DNA from: Bolinopsis microptera
Taxonomy: Eukaryota; Ctenophora; Tentaculata; Lobata; Bolinopsidae
NCBI RefSeq assembly: GCF_026151205.1
Contig: NC_087081.1
Span: 17,541,859-17,605,858, forward strand
DNA length: 64,000 nt
Direction: 5' to 3'
Part shown: positions 1-9,736 of the stretch, piece by piece
How positions within the stretch are numbered: the stretch's first letter is position 1
Layout: each line of letters begins with the position of its first letter
Translations under genes and position numbers: made by a program
The notes under the pieces: generated by a model
The model's database searches: none
Told to the model about the DNA's origin: nothing
The model's input: only the letters and a program-made list of their open reading frames with translations

Positions 1-996
1 GTTCCTTCCTAATTGCTAATATTATAATTTATGATGAGACAAAAATTTTGCAATTTAGCATATAGGTTTTAATTATTGCGTTAAGGATTAAATAAGGAAT
101 ATTCCTTATTTTCTTCTATATAAATAATTGTGTAGATATGGATGTTGTTAGAGCATAGAGATTTTGAGATTTTTAAAATAATTTTTAGTATTGCATCATT
201 AATGGTGTAATTGTACGTACCGTACAACGTATGTTTAGTTACACGCGGTAAACGAAATAAATTAGAATTTCAACAACAAACAATATAAAATATTTATTTA
301 TTTTGTGATTATGAAACCATTCTTACTGAATTTACCTGGTTTGCTAGTCTTGATCGAGTACTACTGAACAAGAAGTTTGAAAAGTTAAAGAGTGCATCGT
401 GCGCATGAACACTGGCGTGTGCCGTGTAAGGTAAATACTGAATTTCGGCACCTAAGTTTTGAAGTTTATATTCACGAGTGCGCGGCTGTATTGTGTATCA
501 TGGATCGTGGTTTCGCCGGGCGCGATTAGATTTCGACCGTTCTCAGTTCTGTGTACATTTGTAAATGTTGATTTCGATTTTAATGATAAGTATTTAAAGT
601 TAATGGTTAAGGAGCACAAATTTGTACTTCAAATCTTTATACTATCTTCACGATTACTTTTAAACCAAAACTAACTCGAATCCTAGAGTAGGTAGTAATA
701 TAAATAGTGCGCCATCGAAAGTGAGCCGACTGTAGGATGGTTTTTTAGCGCTAATTTCAGCCAGCAAAAAATTCTTGAAACAAATGCATATTGAATAACT
801 CCCTCGATCCAATTGTAACAATAATCGGTTAGCTTACTGAGAGATTTGACACACGCTGCAACCCCTTTTGATCGCGCGCGGCGGCCGGCCAGAGTGCACG
901 AGAGAGTATACAAAGTGTAGCAATGATACTGATAGACTAACAAGGAATCTGTCTGAAAAATTTGAGGCACATCCAATCATCAGACATTATATTCTC
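1..996. other. no gene seen
   Basis: AT-rich DNA. The short open frames here have no recognisable domain and no splice context, so none is called. Confidence 0.5.
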
Positions 997-1470
997 AGCC
1001 GGGTAGCGCAGTTGGTTAGAACGCCAGCTTTACAATTACAAACGTAAGGTTGCGAGTTCGAATCCCACTGTCTGCCTGGTCGTGGGGTGAGCGTCGTTGA
1101 TATTCAGCTAAGGAGTAAGGATCCTGAGTGGTCTACTCAGCCGAATACTCGAGAAATCGGGTGTGAGGGTTAAATGAGGAGCTGCACATTGCAGCAAAGT
1201 CTCGGGCGAAGAAATTGTAGCGCGATGCACTACTGGGTCGCGCGCGCATCAAATAATGCTTCTCGCAACCACGTATGCAGATCGGCGAGATGCGAAGGAT
1301 TGACATCGTGAATCAAGCGAAGAAAGTATGGTACACACTACCTTAACCGTCACTGGCCAAATAAATCCTTCGGCTTCCTGTAATTGGCTCAGGCTGGTTG
1401 CACTTGTGTAACAATGTTGAATGTGGCTGTTGGAATACACCGAAGTAAAATAAGTGTCTTGATTTTTTTG
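997..1470 (+). mobile_element. tRNA-derived SINE, copy 1
   Basis: The head resembles a tRNA with a pol III A box (TAGCGCAGTTGG) and B box (GAGTTCGAATCC), but it lacks a proper anticodon arm and runs straight into a body. The body contains CTCAGCCGAAT, GAGGGTTAAATGAGGAG and a tail ending near CACCGAAGTAAAATAAGTGT. A second copy of the same body lies at 40291-40660, which shows it is a dispersed SINE and not a tRNA gene. This copy is split by a 102-bp miniature transposon at 1215-1316. The tail probably matches a partner LINE, but none with that 3' end is visible here. Confidence 0.85.
1215..1316. mobile_element. 102-bp miniature transposon nested in SINE
   Basis: CG-rich insertion beginning TTGTAGCGCGATGC and ending GTGAATCAA. 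It is flanked on both sides by the 9-mer gcgaagaaa (1206-1214 and 1317-1325; an 8-bp duplication plus one chance base is also possible). The other SINE copy (40291-40660) has the uninterrupted empty site. Related sequence occurs near 1930-2095 and at 56630-56820. It is too short to encode a protein, so it must be moved in trans. Confidence 0.8.
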
Positions 1471-1531
1471 TAATTACAGCTCAAAGCAACGCCTTTGCCC
1501 CATTTTCTATCATTCTTACTGTAACCAAGAT

Positions 1532-2231
1532 GTTGACCAGTGTTAATGGTCTGGCCCGGCGCGCGCTACTTCGTAGCACTTGCCGTCGGGCAACATTTCG
1601 AGAAGAAAGCGGCGCGCGCTACTTCGAAGAAATTTAGACGAGTAACATCCGTCAAACCAAGATGTAATTAGATCGAACGCAGAAATTACAAATTAGATCA
1701 AACCGGTTCGATCTAGGAATTAGATCGAACGCCGGCGCGAGATACATATACAAATACATTGAAAGCCGCGCCGGCGTTCGATCTACAATCTAATTCCTAG
1801 ATCGAACCGGTTCGATCTAATTTTGGCGTTCTATCTAATTACATTTTGGTGACCGTCGAGGAGTCCAACTCGGCGCGCGTCCTGGTAGGTTGTAAACCTA
1901 CAACTTCGCATTGAAGATCAGACTAGATCATTGTTCTTTTAATTCGCAGAGCAACGAATTGGAAGGGTTGACATCGTCAATGGTCAATCAACGTAATAAT
2001 AATAGTATAGGTCATATTCGAAATCAGCGTAAAAAATACATTGTGCATTGGTAACTTGTATGTTGTAGCGCGATGCGCTACTGCGCCGCGCAACTTCTCT
2101 TAACGGATGTTACTCGTCTAAATTTCTTCGAAGTAGCGCGCGCCGCTTTCTTCTCGAAATGTTAGCCCGATGGCACGTGCTACAAAGCACGAAGTAGCGA
2201 GCGCCGGGCCAGACCATTAACAATGGTCAAC
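1532..2231. mobile_element. about 700-bp non-autonomous TIR element
   Basis: The left end (GTTGACCAGTGTTAATGG, then TCTGGCCCGGCGCGCGC) is matched in reverse complement by the right end (GGGCCAGACCATTAACAATGGTCAAC). The inverted similarity extends over about 110 bp through a segment with TTCGAAGAAATTTAGACGAG. A right-end copy is also found at 55310-55437. No transposase is encoded; the interior carries a separate palindrome at 1662-1846. Confidence 0.7.
1662..1846. repeat. palindromic insert with TTAGATCGAACG motifs
   Basis: Two arms (starting tgtaattagatcgaacg and ending cgttctatctaattaca) pair over most of the 185 bp. They contain the self-complementary core AGATCGAACCGGTTCGATCT in both arms. 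It looks like a fold-back MITE inside the larger 1532-2231 element. Confidence 0.65.
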
Positions 2232-2290
2232 GACCTCCATCGCCCTGAAAAATGTGCGACTGCTCATTGGATGTTAGAACGCACGTGACT

Positions 2291-2505
2291 TTGTATCACG
2301 TGGTGACCCCACTGTCGCTTCACTTGCTCTATCCAGAGCCCTTGCGCTTGCAGTAGCGCGCGCCCGCCTGACTTGTGAAACAAGCGCGCCCGAAGTGGCG
2401 CGAAAGCACATGGTTAGGTGAATCGCTTCACTATACCCCTGTAGAGTTTCTACGATACAGGGGAGCCGCGCACTCGTGCGCGGCGGGTCATACAACGTAT
2501 GACAA
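2291..2505. mobile_element. hAT-like miniature element, 215-bp copy
   Basis: Starts TTGTATCACG and ends CATACAACGTATGACAA. The flanks are acgtgact (2283-2290) and acatgact (2506-2513), 7 of 8 bases identical. Shorter relatives with the same ends sit at 55800-55899 and 57403-57498, each also with an 8-bp flank duplication. An 8-bp target duplication is typical of hAT-type transposases; assignment beyond that is inference. The longer interior of this copy carries an extra segment. Confidence 0.7.
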
Positions 2506-3169
2506 ACATGACTAGCATTAACGCGATCATTCAGAACCAATTACAGCCGTGCAAAAGATCACGTACACGCCAACTACCAATAAGAAAGAAGTGACGTATG
2601 CGCTACAAGAGCCGCGCGCTGAGTTAGATTGTAAAATCTGATTATTTGATTGTAAAATCGCATAAACGCGCCTGTTAGCGCGTTTTACAGGGTTCAATTA
2701 CGCCAGACTATGTTTACGAACATAATAGCCTGGGGTCCCCAGGTAACCAGGTTCCTGTATTATCGGGTGATACTCGTAAAATGTTTGTGCCAATTATTAT
2801 ACCGTCGACGAGTAGAACATTGCGCGCGTCTTGGTTGTGGAATGATAATCGTCTAAATTTCTTCGAAGTATATATTAATAAATAGTAGTTGTTTGGTTTC
2901 CCAAAGAAAGTGCTCAACTGCTGTGCTCATGCAAAGCAGGAGCATTATATTTTGAACAATTAAAACAATGTATATATTGTATATATACAGTTACTGTACA
3001 CCTGTGCATATGGCCGTTCTATTCAGGGAGAGAGGGGTGACCAATTTACTGTTCATAATTGACGAATAAAAATTTGTTTATTAAATAAATTAATTAACAT
3101 CTTAAGCACGTTTTCCGATACACTGTAAACAAGTCCAGTGACATGCAAATCTTAATTTCAAGAGGCAGC

Positions 3170-3290
3170 TCATTCCATATATTTTTTGTTATAAGGACAT
3201 TAATTCAATTAAATCAAGTGATGCAATTGGCAGAGCATAATCACATTTTTAGTGTTGCAATTGGCGGAGCACAATACATTGCTACCAATA
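3170..3290. repeat. dispersed repeat shared with 38.4 kb
   Basis: The motif AATCAAGTGATGCAATTGGC followed by AGAGCA...AATCA and a second GTTGCAATTGGCGGAGCACA unit is found, inverted, at about 38420-38480 inside the TTAA-flanked element. It is probably a transposon-end fragment. Confidence 0.45.
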
Positions 3291-3389
3291 TTTTAAAACT
3301 TTAATAATCAAATATATACAAGTTTCAAAACACATGATCTACTCCATTATAGGGGCAGCTGCAGGGATGAGACTTCTGATAGATGGATC

Positions 3390-3773
3390 TCATGTTTGGT
3401 GTCCACCTTCTTTCCTCGGTACCCTCGTCGAGCAATAAGAGTAGTTCTCAACATTGCAAATCTTATCCTCGTTCACTACATCGCAGTATCTCTCCTTCCT
3501 TTTTCTTGCTATGAGGTCTGCTACTCTGTTGACGAACTGCTTACACTCTTTAGACATTCCTCCAGATGTGAGGAATACAGCCGGGTGAAGGTAGCCTTCT
3601 CCACATTCAACACTCTCTCCAAGTACTTGTCCTTCTTCTCCTTTTCTTTGTATACTTCTTGGAGAGTTTTTGTCCTGTTTGATAATCAATTGGGGTGTGA
3701 AACCCTTATGTCAAGAAAGGTCTTATCAAATGGAGTCCAAACTCCTCTAGCAGATACGTCAAGCCGAGCTTAG
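3390..3773 (-). pseudogene. retroelement protein C-terminal fragment
   Basis: Read on the minus strand across frameshifts, this encodes a conserved tail I recognise from reverse-transcriptase-bearing elements of marine invertebrates. A 'W.PFDKTFLDIRV' segment is followed by a lysine/glutamate-rich stretch, then 'SGGMSKECKQFVNRVADLIA' and a final 'CSTRVPRKEG'-type end. Frames change at least twice and there is a stop between segments, so it is a relic. The fragment at 7324-7608 (minus) matches the part that normally precedes it. The intervening 3.5 kb would then be later insertions. The biochemical role of this tail is unknown to me. Confidence 0.5.
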
Positions 3774-4269
3774 TCACCTGTTATAGTCTTGGGGTAGAGG
3801 CAGTCACCCTCATTTACCTTCTGTAGCTGATTTTTATGTTGATTTGAAAGTTTTACAAAATAGCAAATATACAAATGTACAGCAAATCGAACAAACATAT
3901 AAAATGGGCCGAAATGTATAAATGCTATAAAGCGTGGGTCAGTGAAACAAGTACAGAGGACAACTTTCAAAACACGAGTTTTATGGCCGCCCAAAGTCTC
4001 TATAACGTCACCTCCACCTAGTAATAAAATTATGAAATATGAAGTGTGAAACAATCAAGAAATAGAGTATATAAAGGGTATAAATTATAAAATTGTCTCT
4101 CAAATACAGATAACGTCCGAAAACTATTAAGATACACAATACTCATTCAAATACTGATCAGTGTCCGAGAGACATGAATTGCTTCATGGTGGCTTCTTAT
4201 CACGGCTACAGACTTTCCCGTACCGGATATAGTGGTCGAGATGAGTCTGTTGACCAGGCATGGCTCCAC

Positions 4270-4310
4270 AGGGGGGGGGGGTGCGCACCCCCCAGAAAAA
4301 AATCCCAAAA
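4270..4310. repeat. poly-G/poly-C palindrome
   Basis: A run of G is joined through TGCGCA to a run of C. It resembles the G-run ends of TIR elements elsewhere in the window (44592, 51908, 58404), but no matching second end was found. Confidence 0.4.
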
Positions 4311-4639
4311 ATTAATTTTAGGGCAATTTTACGCTAAAATCAGCTAATTCTGAAGATTTTTCAGGGTTTTTATTATAAAAATTCATTCAGGCTGAATGAC
4401 GAGAGGACAAGCAACCTTACCCTTCTCAGCCACGAAAAGGAGCTTGTCAAAGCTATAGACATTGCTGTCATTATTGACAAGTTTGCTGAAAGTAACCGCA
4501 GAGTTGTGTTGAATTGAACAGTCCCAGTGTCAATTATGTTTTAATTGTTATAAAAATATTTTTGCCTTTATTTTCACATTTAAAACATTATGTTTTATTG
4601 AACTCTTCAAGTTAATTCAGACACTTTCTGGTAAGGTTA

Positions 4640-5524
4640 TTAGCTGCTAAAAACGCAAAATTTTCCGGGGGGCTCGCGCTTCGTCCCCCTAGACCCCCAC
4701 ATGGGGGCTCTGCCCCCTAGCCCCCCGCTGGGGGCTCCGCCCCCTAGTCCGCACCCCAACCCCAAGAATAATCGGCTGGAGCCATGCCTCGTCTGTACAG
4801 CCCTCTTCTTCTTCAGGTCAGTAACCAGATGTTTCCTCGTTGCTCGTTCTTCGCTAGATCTATCTGGACAGATCCATACATCTTTGTGTGCCTCAGCCAG
4901 CCTCAGTCTCCCTGTTTTCATCAGAATCTGATGAACTGCTGTTGAGCTTGGGACAGTGATCTTGACTGGTCGGATAGTCGTACTACCTGGCCTCTTCCTG
5001 CCGACTCTAGTCGCTTCGAAGTGAGGTTTCTCCCCAATCTCCTCCAAAACTGCAGTTAGTAGCGCTGGAAGCTGTTCTCCCTCTTCTTCTTTCAACCCAA
5101 ACACAATCAGGTTCTTGCTCCTGTCCTCCTCTGCAGCCACACTCTTCATCACCTTCTTCAGGATGTTACTGTTGCAGACTGTACCACTTGCACTGTTCTG
5201 TTGTACAGCTGCACTGTAGCTCTGAATCCCAGACTCCACCATTGTTTGCACTGTCACCTTGACCGACGTCTCAAACAACTGTAGTTCTTTGTCCTTCTGC
5301 ACAAGCAGCTGGCCCTGCAGCCTGATCACCTTATCCTTGTCTTCTAACGCTTCCGCCTTCAAGAAATATATGATCTCCTCCATTTCAGCCATCTGGCATT
5401 CATGCTGTCGAACGAGGTCTATTGCTTCCACAAGCCGAAGTGCCTGATGCTTTTTATAGACAGTTGGAGCCATAAATAATTCTCTGTCCATATCCCCACA
5501 AATATCATCGTTGTCGATTTGCAA
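4640..5524 (-). CDS. LINE-type ORF1 protein (coiled coil + RRM-like domain)
   Basis: An intact 294-codon frame. Residues about 30-95 are heptad-like and rich in E/K/L (coiled coil). Residues about 135-245 carry a pattern typical of ORF1 proteins of non-LTR elements: 'RSKNLIVFGLKEEE', a basic/valine patch 'RVGRKRPGS', 'RPVKITVPSS', then 'CPDRSSEERATRKHLV'. In the family such proteins bind RNA and act as chaperones during target-primed reverse transcription. The last 40 residues are translated from a G-rich repeat (4660-4760) and are glycine-rich low complexity, so the natural C-terminus is probably lost. No reverse transcriptase follows downstream on this strand, so it is an orphan ORF1 or a processed copy. 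Confidence 0.65.
   Translation of the reverse strand: MQIDNDDICGDMDRELFMAPTVYKKHQALRLVEAIDLVRQHECQMAEMEEIIYFLKAEALEDKDKVIRLQGQLLVQKDKELQLFETSVKVTVQTMVESGIQSYSAAVQQNSASGTVCNSNILKKVMKSVAAEEDRSKNLIVFGLKEEEGEQLPALLTAVLEEIGEKPHFEATRVGRKRPGSTTIRPVKITVPSSTAVHQILMKTGRLRLAEAHKDVWICPDRSSEERATRKHLVTDLKKKRAVQTRHGSSRLFLGLGCGLGGGAPSGGLGGRAPMWGSRGTKREPPGKFCVFSS
4660..4760. repeat. tandem GGGGGCTCCGCCCCC hairpin units
   Basis: Two to three units in which GGGGGCT..GCCCCC folds on itself, separated by TAG and CCCC. They form the 3' end of the ORF1 element at 4640-5524. Confidence 0.55.
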
Positions 5525-5529
5525 TGAAA

Positions 5530-6340
5530 CAAGAAATCAATGAAACAAGAAATTTAATTTTAGCACATTTTACAGAATAAAAAGATGTAAAACAATTCAT
5601 AAAATATAATGCCCATTTGGTGTATGACTTTTTGTCCTTGACTGCTTGTTTGTTTCAGTTCTTTTCCCAACGCAATGAACCACTTAGTAACACTGTCCTT
5701 CAATTTTATCTGTTCATCATACTTGAATTTCCTCCAGAGATTGGGTCACCTTACGATCATCCTCCATAGTGTACTTGTATAGGAATGTACAAGTACACAC
5801 GCAAAGGCTAACTACGCGGTAGCAGCAAACTGAACTTATCGCAAGTTACAAAAGATAAGAGAGCTCGATAATTGTAACGTAAGCTACACTGACTACACAC
5901 ATAATGTAGTGGGTTCAACTTTCACATCATAATAATAATAATAACTTGGGTAGACTGTGTATTTGTTATGTATTTTATACTATACAGTTTTGTGTACAAG
6001 TAATTATTGTTAGTTGCTGGACTTAGGGGTATACATGTGTTGGAGTTTTTCTCTTATTTTTCTTCTCTTGCTCTGCATGCCCTGATTCTTGTATAAACAT
6101 GATGTTTGTTATATTGTATATTCTTGTATTGATTGTGGTATTTTGTGGGTCGGATTCAGCAATACCCAATGGGTACTTGCTGAATCACTGTTTTATACAC
6201 TCTGTAGCCAGTTCCTGTGTTCCGTCCCTTGCCCTGCAAGCCCTGTTTCCTGATTATACAGCATTTATTTATCGTGTATTACATTGTAGTATGTAATAAA
6301 CATTTGTAGTAGTGTAGGATTGTTTGAATTTCTTTTTGCT
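5530..6340. other. no gene seen
   Basis: AT-rich DNA. A 65-codon frame at 6099-6296 has no recognisable homology. The words 'tgccctg' and 'ctcttgc' recur at 6060 and 7040, suggesting repeat flanks. Confidence 0.4.
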
Positions 6341-6344
6341 ATTG

Positions 6345-6992
6345 ATTGAAATAAATTTTCGTGCACATACAGAATGAACGGTTAATAATTTAATATATAT
6401 GTAGACCAAGGTCTGTGCACGGGATGCTTCCTGGAAGAATCCAGTTCTTTTAGCGGGGCACCCTACCTAAAGCCAAATTGAGATATAATAATCATATTCC
6501 TAGAGAAATAATCAGAAATCGAATACCAATCAAATAATATGATATATAGGAGTAGTAACCATATTTACTATGCAAAATGCCCCAACCACATAGTGTAAAT
6601 TTATATAGAATTCAAATTCCATATCATCATTAAACCTCAATAGTCAATATAATAGCCCAAGCAAAATTAAATAACTTCTTATATACCTTACTGTCATACT
6701 ACAAATTAATTGAACATTTGAAATCTGTTAACCAGAGAATAAATTTCTAAACCTAATGCAAGTGAAATAATTTAGATGCAATAATGAATGCCTAATGTGA
6801 GTATCATCTGTCAATGTCCTTGTAAAAAAGTCTGTAAAAGAGATATGAGTAACTAATATAGAAGAAAAAACAGGAAGTTGTCGTCTGTTGAAAAATAAAT
6901 AAAATATCTAGAATATAAATTAGAATATAAAATAACATTCAGTCAATGTGTCGTCAATAAACTGTACAATTATCAAATGTTAAAACTGGGTG
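6345..6992. repeat. dispersed repeat, single arm
   Basis: Begins ATTGATTGAAATAAATTTTC and ends near TTAAAACTGGGTGATA. The same about 640-bp sequence forms both arms of the fold-back structure at 40826-42030. No coding frame is seen. Confidence 0.8.
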
Positions 6993-7323
6993 ATAATAAT
7001 TAATTGTATAATTTGTGATTGTTTCTCCCGGTTTTCTTCCCTTGCATAGCAAGCCCTGTCTCTTGTAAAAACAACCTCGAAAGATTTGTAGATACACATA
7101 GTCTCTACACCTTTATCCTCTGGTCCCTAGGGTCAGCTGATCCCGGGCCAGAGGAAAACTACCGACTGCCAAGGTTCGACGCCTAGGCAGTCGAGACCTC
7201 TTATTGAGACCCTTTATAATAACTAGAAATTTATACATCGCTTTATAGCCAATAAGAACTCAAAATCCAAAGATTCAGTTCAAGCCATCTAAAGCGACTC
7301 ATGAACATGTACATGATAAGAAC

Positions 7324-7608
7324 TTAGCATTTTATGAAGTATGGTTTGTATGAGAAAGATATTATATGATACTTATATGAACACTTTTTCAAATACTTTA
7401 GTCTCTTTTTAAACAAGGCAATATCAGTCAATGTTCTCAATTGATAATGACATACCTCACGAAGAAGATTTGCCATTGTGTCTCTGATGTTGTTGTGGGT
7501 CATTATCACGTAGCCCCCTAGCTTACAGATTTCAATGCTGTAGCATAAGCAGACACTGTCACGAAACTCCTCTTTGTTCAGAGTGTAGCCATACTGCTGA
7601 AGTGGCAA
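7324..7608 (-). pseudogene. retroelement protein fragment
   Basis: The minus-strand frame contains 'PLQQYGYTLNKEEFRDSVCL' and 'GGYVIMTHNNIRDTMANLL' followed by 'REVCH'. This is a conserved pair of motifs found in proteins of reverse-transcriptase elements of cnidarians, molluscs and relatives (consensus LHKxxFRDALxLRY ... GGF...RHNEIRD...EVCH). The region between the motifs is shortened and the frame ends after EVCH, so it is degraded. It probably belongs to the same element as 3390-3773. Confidence 0.5.
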
Positions 7609-7771
7609 TGTGTTAAGCCAACTGGACGCTCCCTTTTATCTTGCTGCTAGTAGAGTAGTAGTTCTCTCTTAGAGGAGGTGCCAAATCTTTCAGCTATAGC
7701 ATTAAACTTGGCTCGAAATTCTTCAATGTTTTGATCATTTCTTTCCCGGATTTGGTGAGGTTACTGGATTT

Positions 7772-7790
7772 GGTGAGGTTACTGGATGCA
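7772..7790. repeat. target-site duplication, left (LINE)
   Basis: ggtgaggttactggatgca is repeated exactly at 14756-14774. The two copies bracket the LINE. A partial third copy lies just to the left, at 7754. Confidence 0.8.
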
Positions 7791-8317
7791 GTGTAAACTT
7801 CCTGTTGGTCCACTATAACTATTGCTTGACGAATTTTTTTTTTTTGTTGGGGACTGGCCCGTGGTACCAGCCAATGTTTTACTCAAAAAAGTATATATAA
7901 TATCAATGGTAATAAGAAATTCATCCCCGTGGGGCACATGCATAAATATAAAATGTAAAGGAAATCTCAAACTATTCAATTTAGACTCTACCGGTAAAGT
8001 ATGCAATGAAGGTTTATAGCTTAAAGTTTTATTTTCCAATGGTTAATAGGTAAAGATAAGAAAAGTAAAACAAGACTGAGCACTTCAAATTTGTAGAATT
8101 TGTAACTTGAAAATCGCGGCGATAAAAAAGAATGTCCTATGTTGGCAGTGTAATTGATGAGATATGCGACGTTTATTGAGTGATGCATAAGTGTGTGCAT
8201 ATAATCTAAGATGTAGAGACAAGGTTATTATCGGCATTTTGGTTTATGTTACGCTTTGATTTTCTTAGTCCTGTTATACAATATAACATGAAATTAGGCC
8301 AATCGTCTTCGATGTTT

Positions 8318-9075
8318 TCATTTTGCTGATCGATGAGCATAGTTTTTTATACAAGTTTTGTAAATGGTCAGGTTAAATAGACTAGGCGGGGAAGTTGCTG
8401 CAACATTATATCGGTTTATTGCTAATAATGGACCTTTAAAAAATACTGAGTTGTTGTAAGGGTGTTGACCATACTTTTCTGACCATTGTGTAGTGAGAAT
8501 AGAATCCGGGTTAGTATTAAATAATGGTGCGCTTTTGGGAATTGTTTTCTTGAGAGACAATGGTACTAGATTAGGAAAGTTTTTCAATTTATGCATTAAA
8601 ATGAGTGCGTTCTTTACAATGATACTGTGTACTGTCAATATTTTATGTGAATAAAAGCCAGACTTGGTACTTGCTGGGGGGATACCGTCCTTGTACCAGT
8701 AATTGACGAAACCAGGTAATACTGCTCGAAGGCCCATTTTCTGTTTTACAAAAAGCGATTCAATATGAGACTTGGCAGCAAAACCCCATACAAGGCTGCA
8801 ATAATTAAGGTGTGACTGCACAAAACTTTGATAAATTTGAAGACGTGCTTCGAGAGGCAGATATTTTTTAAGTTTGTACATGACTCCTATGTATCTGGAC
8901 ATTTTCATTTTCATGGCAGAAATATGATGGGACCAGTTTAGTTTATCATCTATTATAACTCCTAAAAACGGGCTTCTGTTTTTCTCTCAATTGTGACACC
9001 AGAAATTGCCACATCACGATAATTAAGATGTCTTTGTCGAGAGAAGATCATATAATTTGTTTTCTTAAAACAAAT
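8318..9075 (-). pseudogene. LINE ORF2, C-terminal part
   Basis: The minus-strand frame carries 'TNYMIFSRQRHLNY', 'LGVIIDDKLNWSHHI', 'KMSRYIGVMYKLKKYLP' and 'QSFVQSHLNYCSLVWG'. This is the conserved thumb/connection region that follows the catalytic core in CR1/L2/Jockey-type reverse transcriptases. A frame change occurs near 8965. It ends at a stop at 8318. It is the direct continuation of the reverse transcriptase above the nested insertion: removing 9076-9735 joins LNLK to KTNYMIF. Confidence 0.8.
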
Positions 9076-9735
9076 TATGTTTTCTTAAAACAAATTCTTG
9101 TTTTCAAATTGTTTTACAAATTGTTTTACAAATTCTTGTTTTCTTAAAACAAATTCTTTCAAACGTTAATAAGCTTGCAGCTTCCGATGAAAATGTATTC
9201 AACTTTGTGTCATGCTTGAATTGGTTTTGGACCTCTTCAATGCTTTTAATTTATTTATTATTGTTATTTGGTATTATGAGCTGATATGTATATATACATA
9301 CGGTATCTAAAATTAAGCGTATAGCGAGCATATTTAACAATTTTTTAAGCAATAATGTATTGCGAGCAGCTGTAACTTAAATATCGCATAAAAATCATAT
9401 AATTATAACACAAAACTAAAATTTTATTGGAATCTAGGTTAAACTAAGATAAAATTAATATCAGCCCCTTCGCCACTCTCAGCAGTCAACCAGGGCTCAT
9501 AAAAGCTTAACAGCGCCTGGGTCCGTTCACCAACTGTGCTAATGTGAGTGGCGGTGTGGTAAAACCCATTTTAACAGCGTGAATATTTATCAAATATAAG
9601 CGCGCTAGCTGCTAGCATACTTGTATCATTTAATTTTTAATCAAATTTATTCGGATATATATTTATTGATTATGTATTGAATTGGTGATAAATAATAAAA
9701 TTGTCTTTTCTCAAAAAAAAATTGTCTTTTCTCTT
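9076..9735. mobile_element. nested insertion in LINE reverse transcriptase
   Basis: The segment 9174-9736 is repeated almost base for base at 49228-49787, including the end with two ATTGTCTTTTCTC units around an A-run. Segment 9076-9173 is a local expansion of ttttcttaaaacaaatt derived from the LINE itself. The junctions (gttttcttaa on the left, ttttctcttaagg on the right) suggest a short duplication at the target tttcttaagg. No coding frame and no clear terminal inverted repeats. A short inverted pair CGCCACTC / GAGTGGCG lies inside at about 9472 and 9549. Family unknown. Confidence 0.7.
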
Positions 9736-9736
9736 A

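Noticed and set aside
1000-1075. functional tRNA gene
   Set aside because: A and B boxes are present, but the anticodon arm does not fold properly and the sequence continues into a SINE body shared with 40291-40660.
2274-2540. 88-codon minus frame
   Set aside because: Falls almost entirely on the miniature hAT-like element at 2291-2505.
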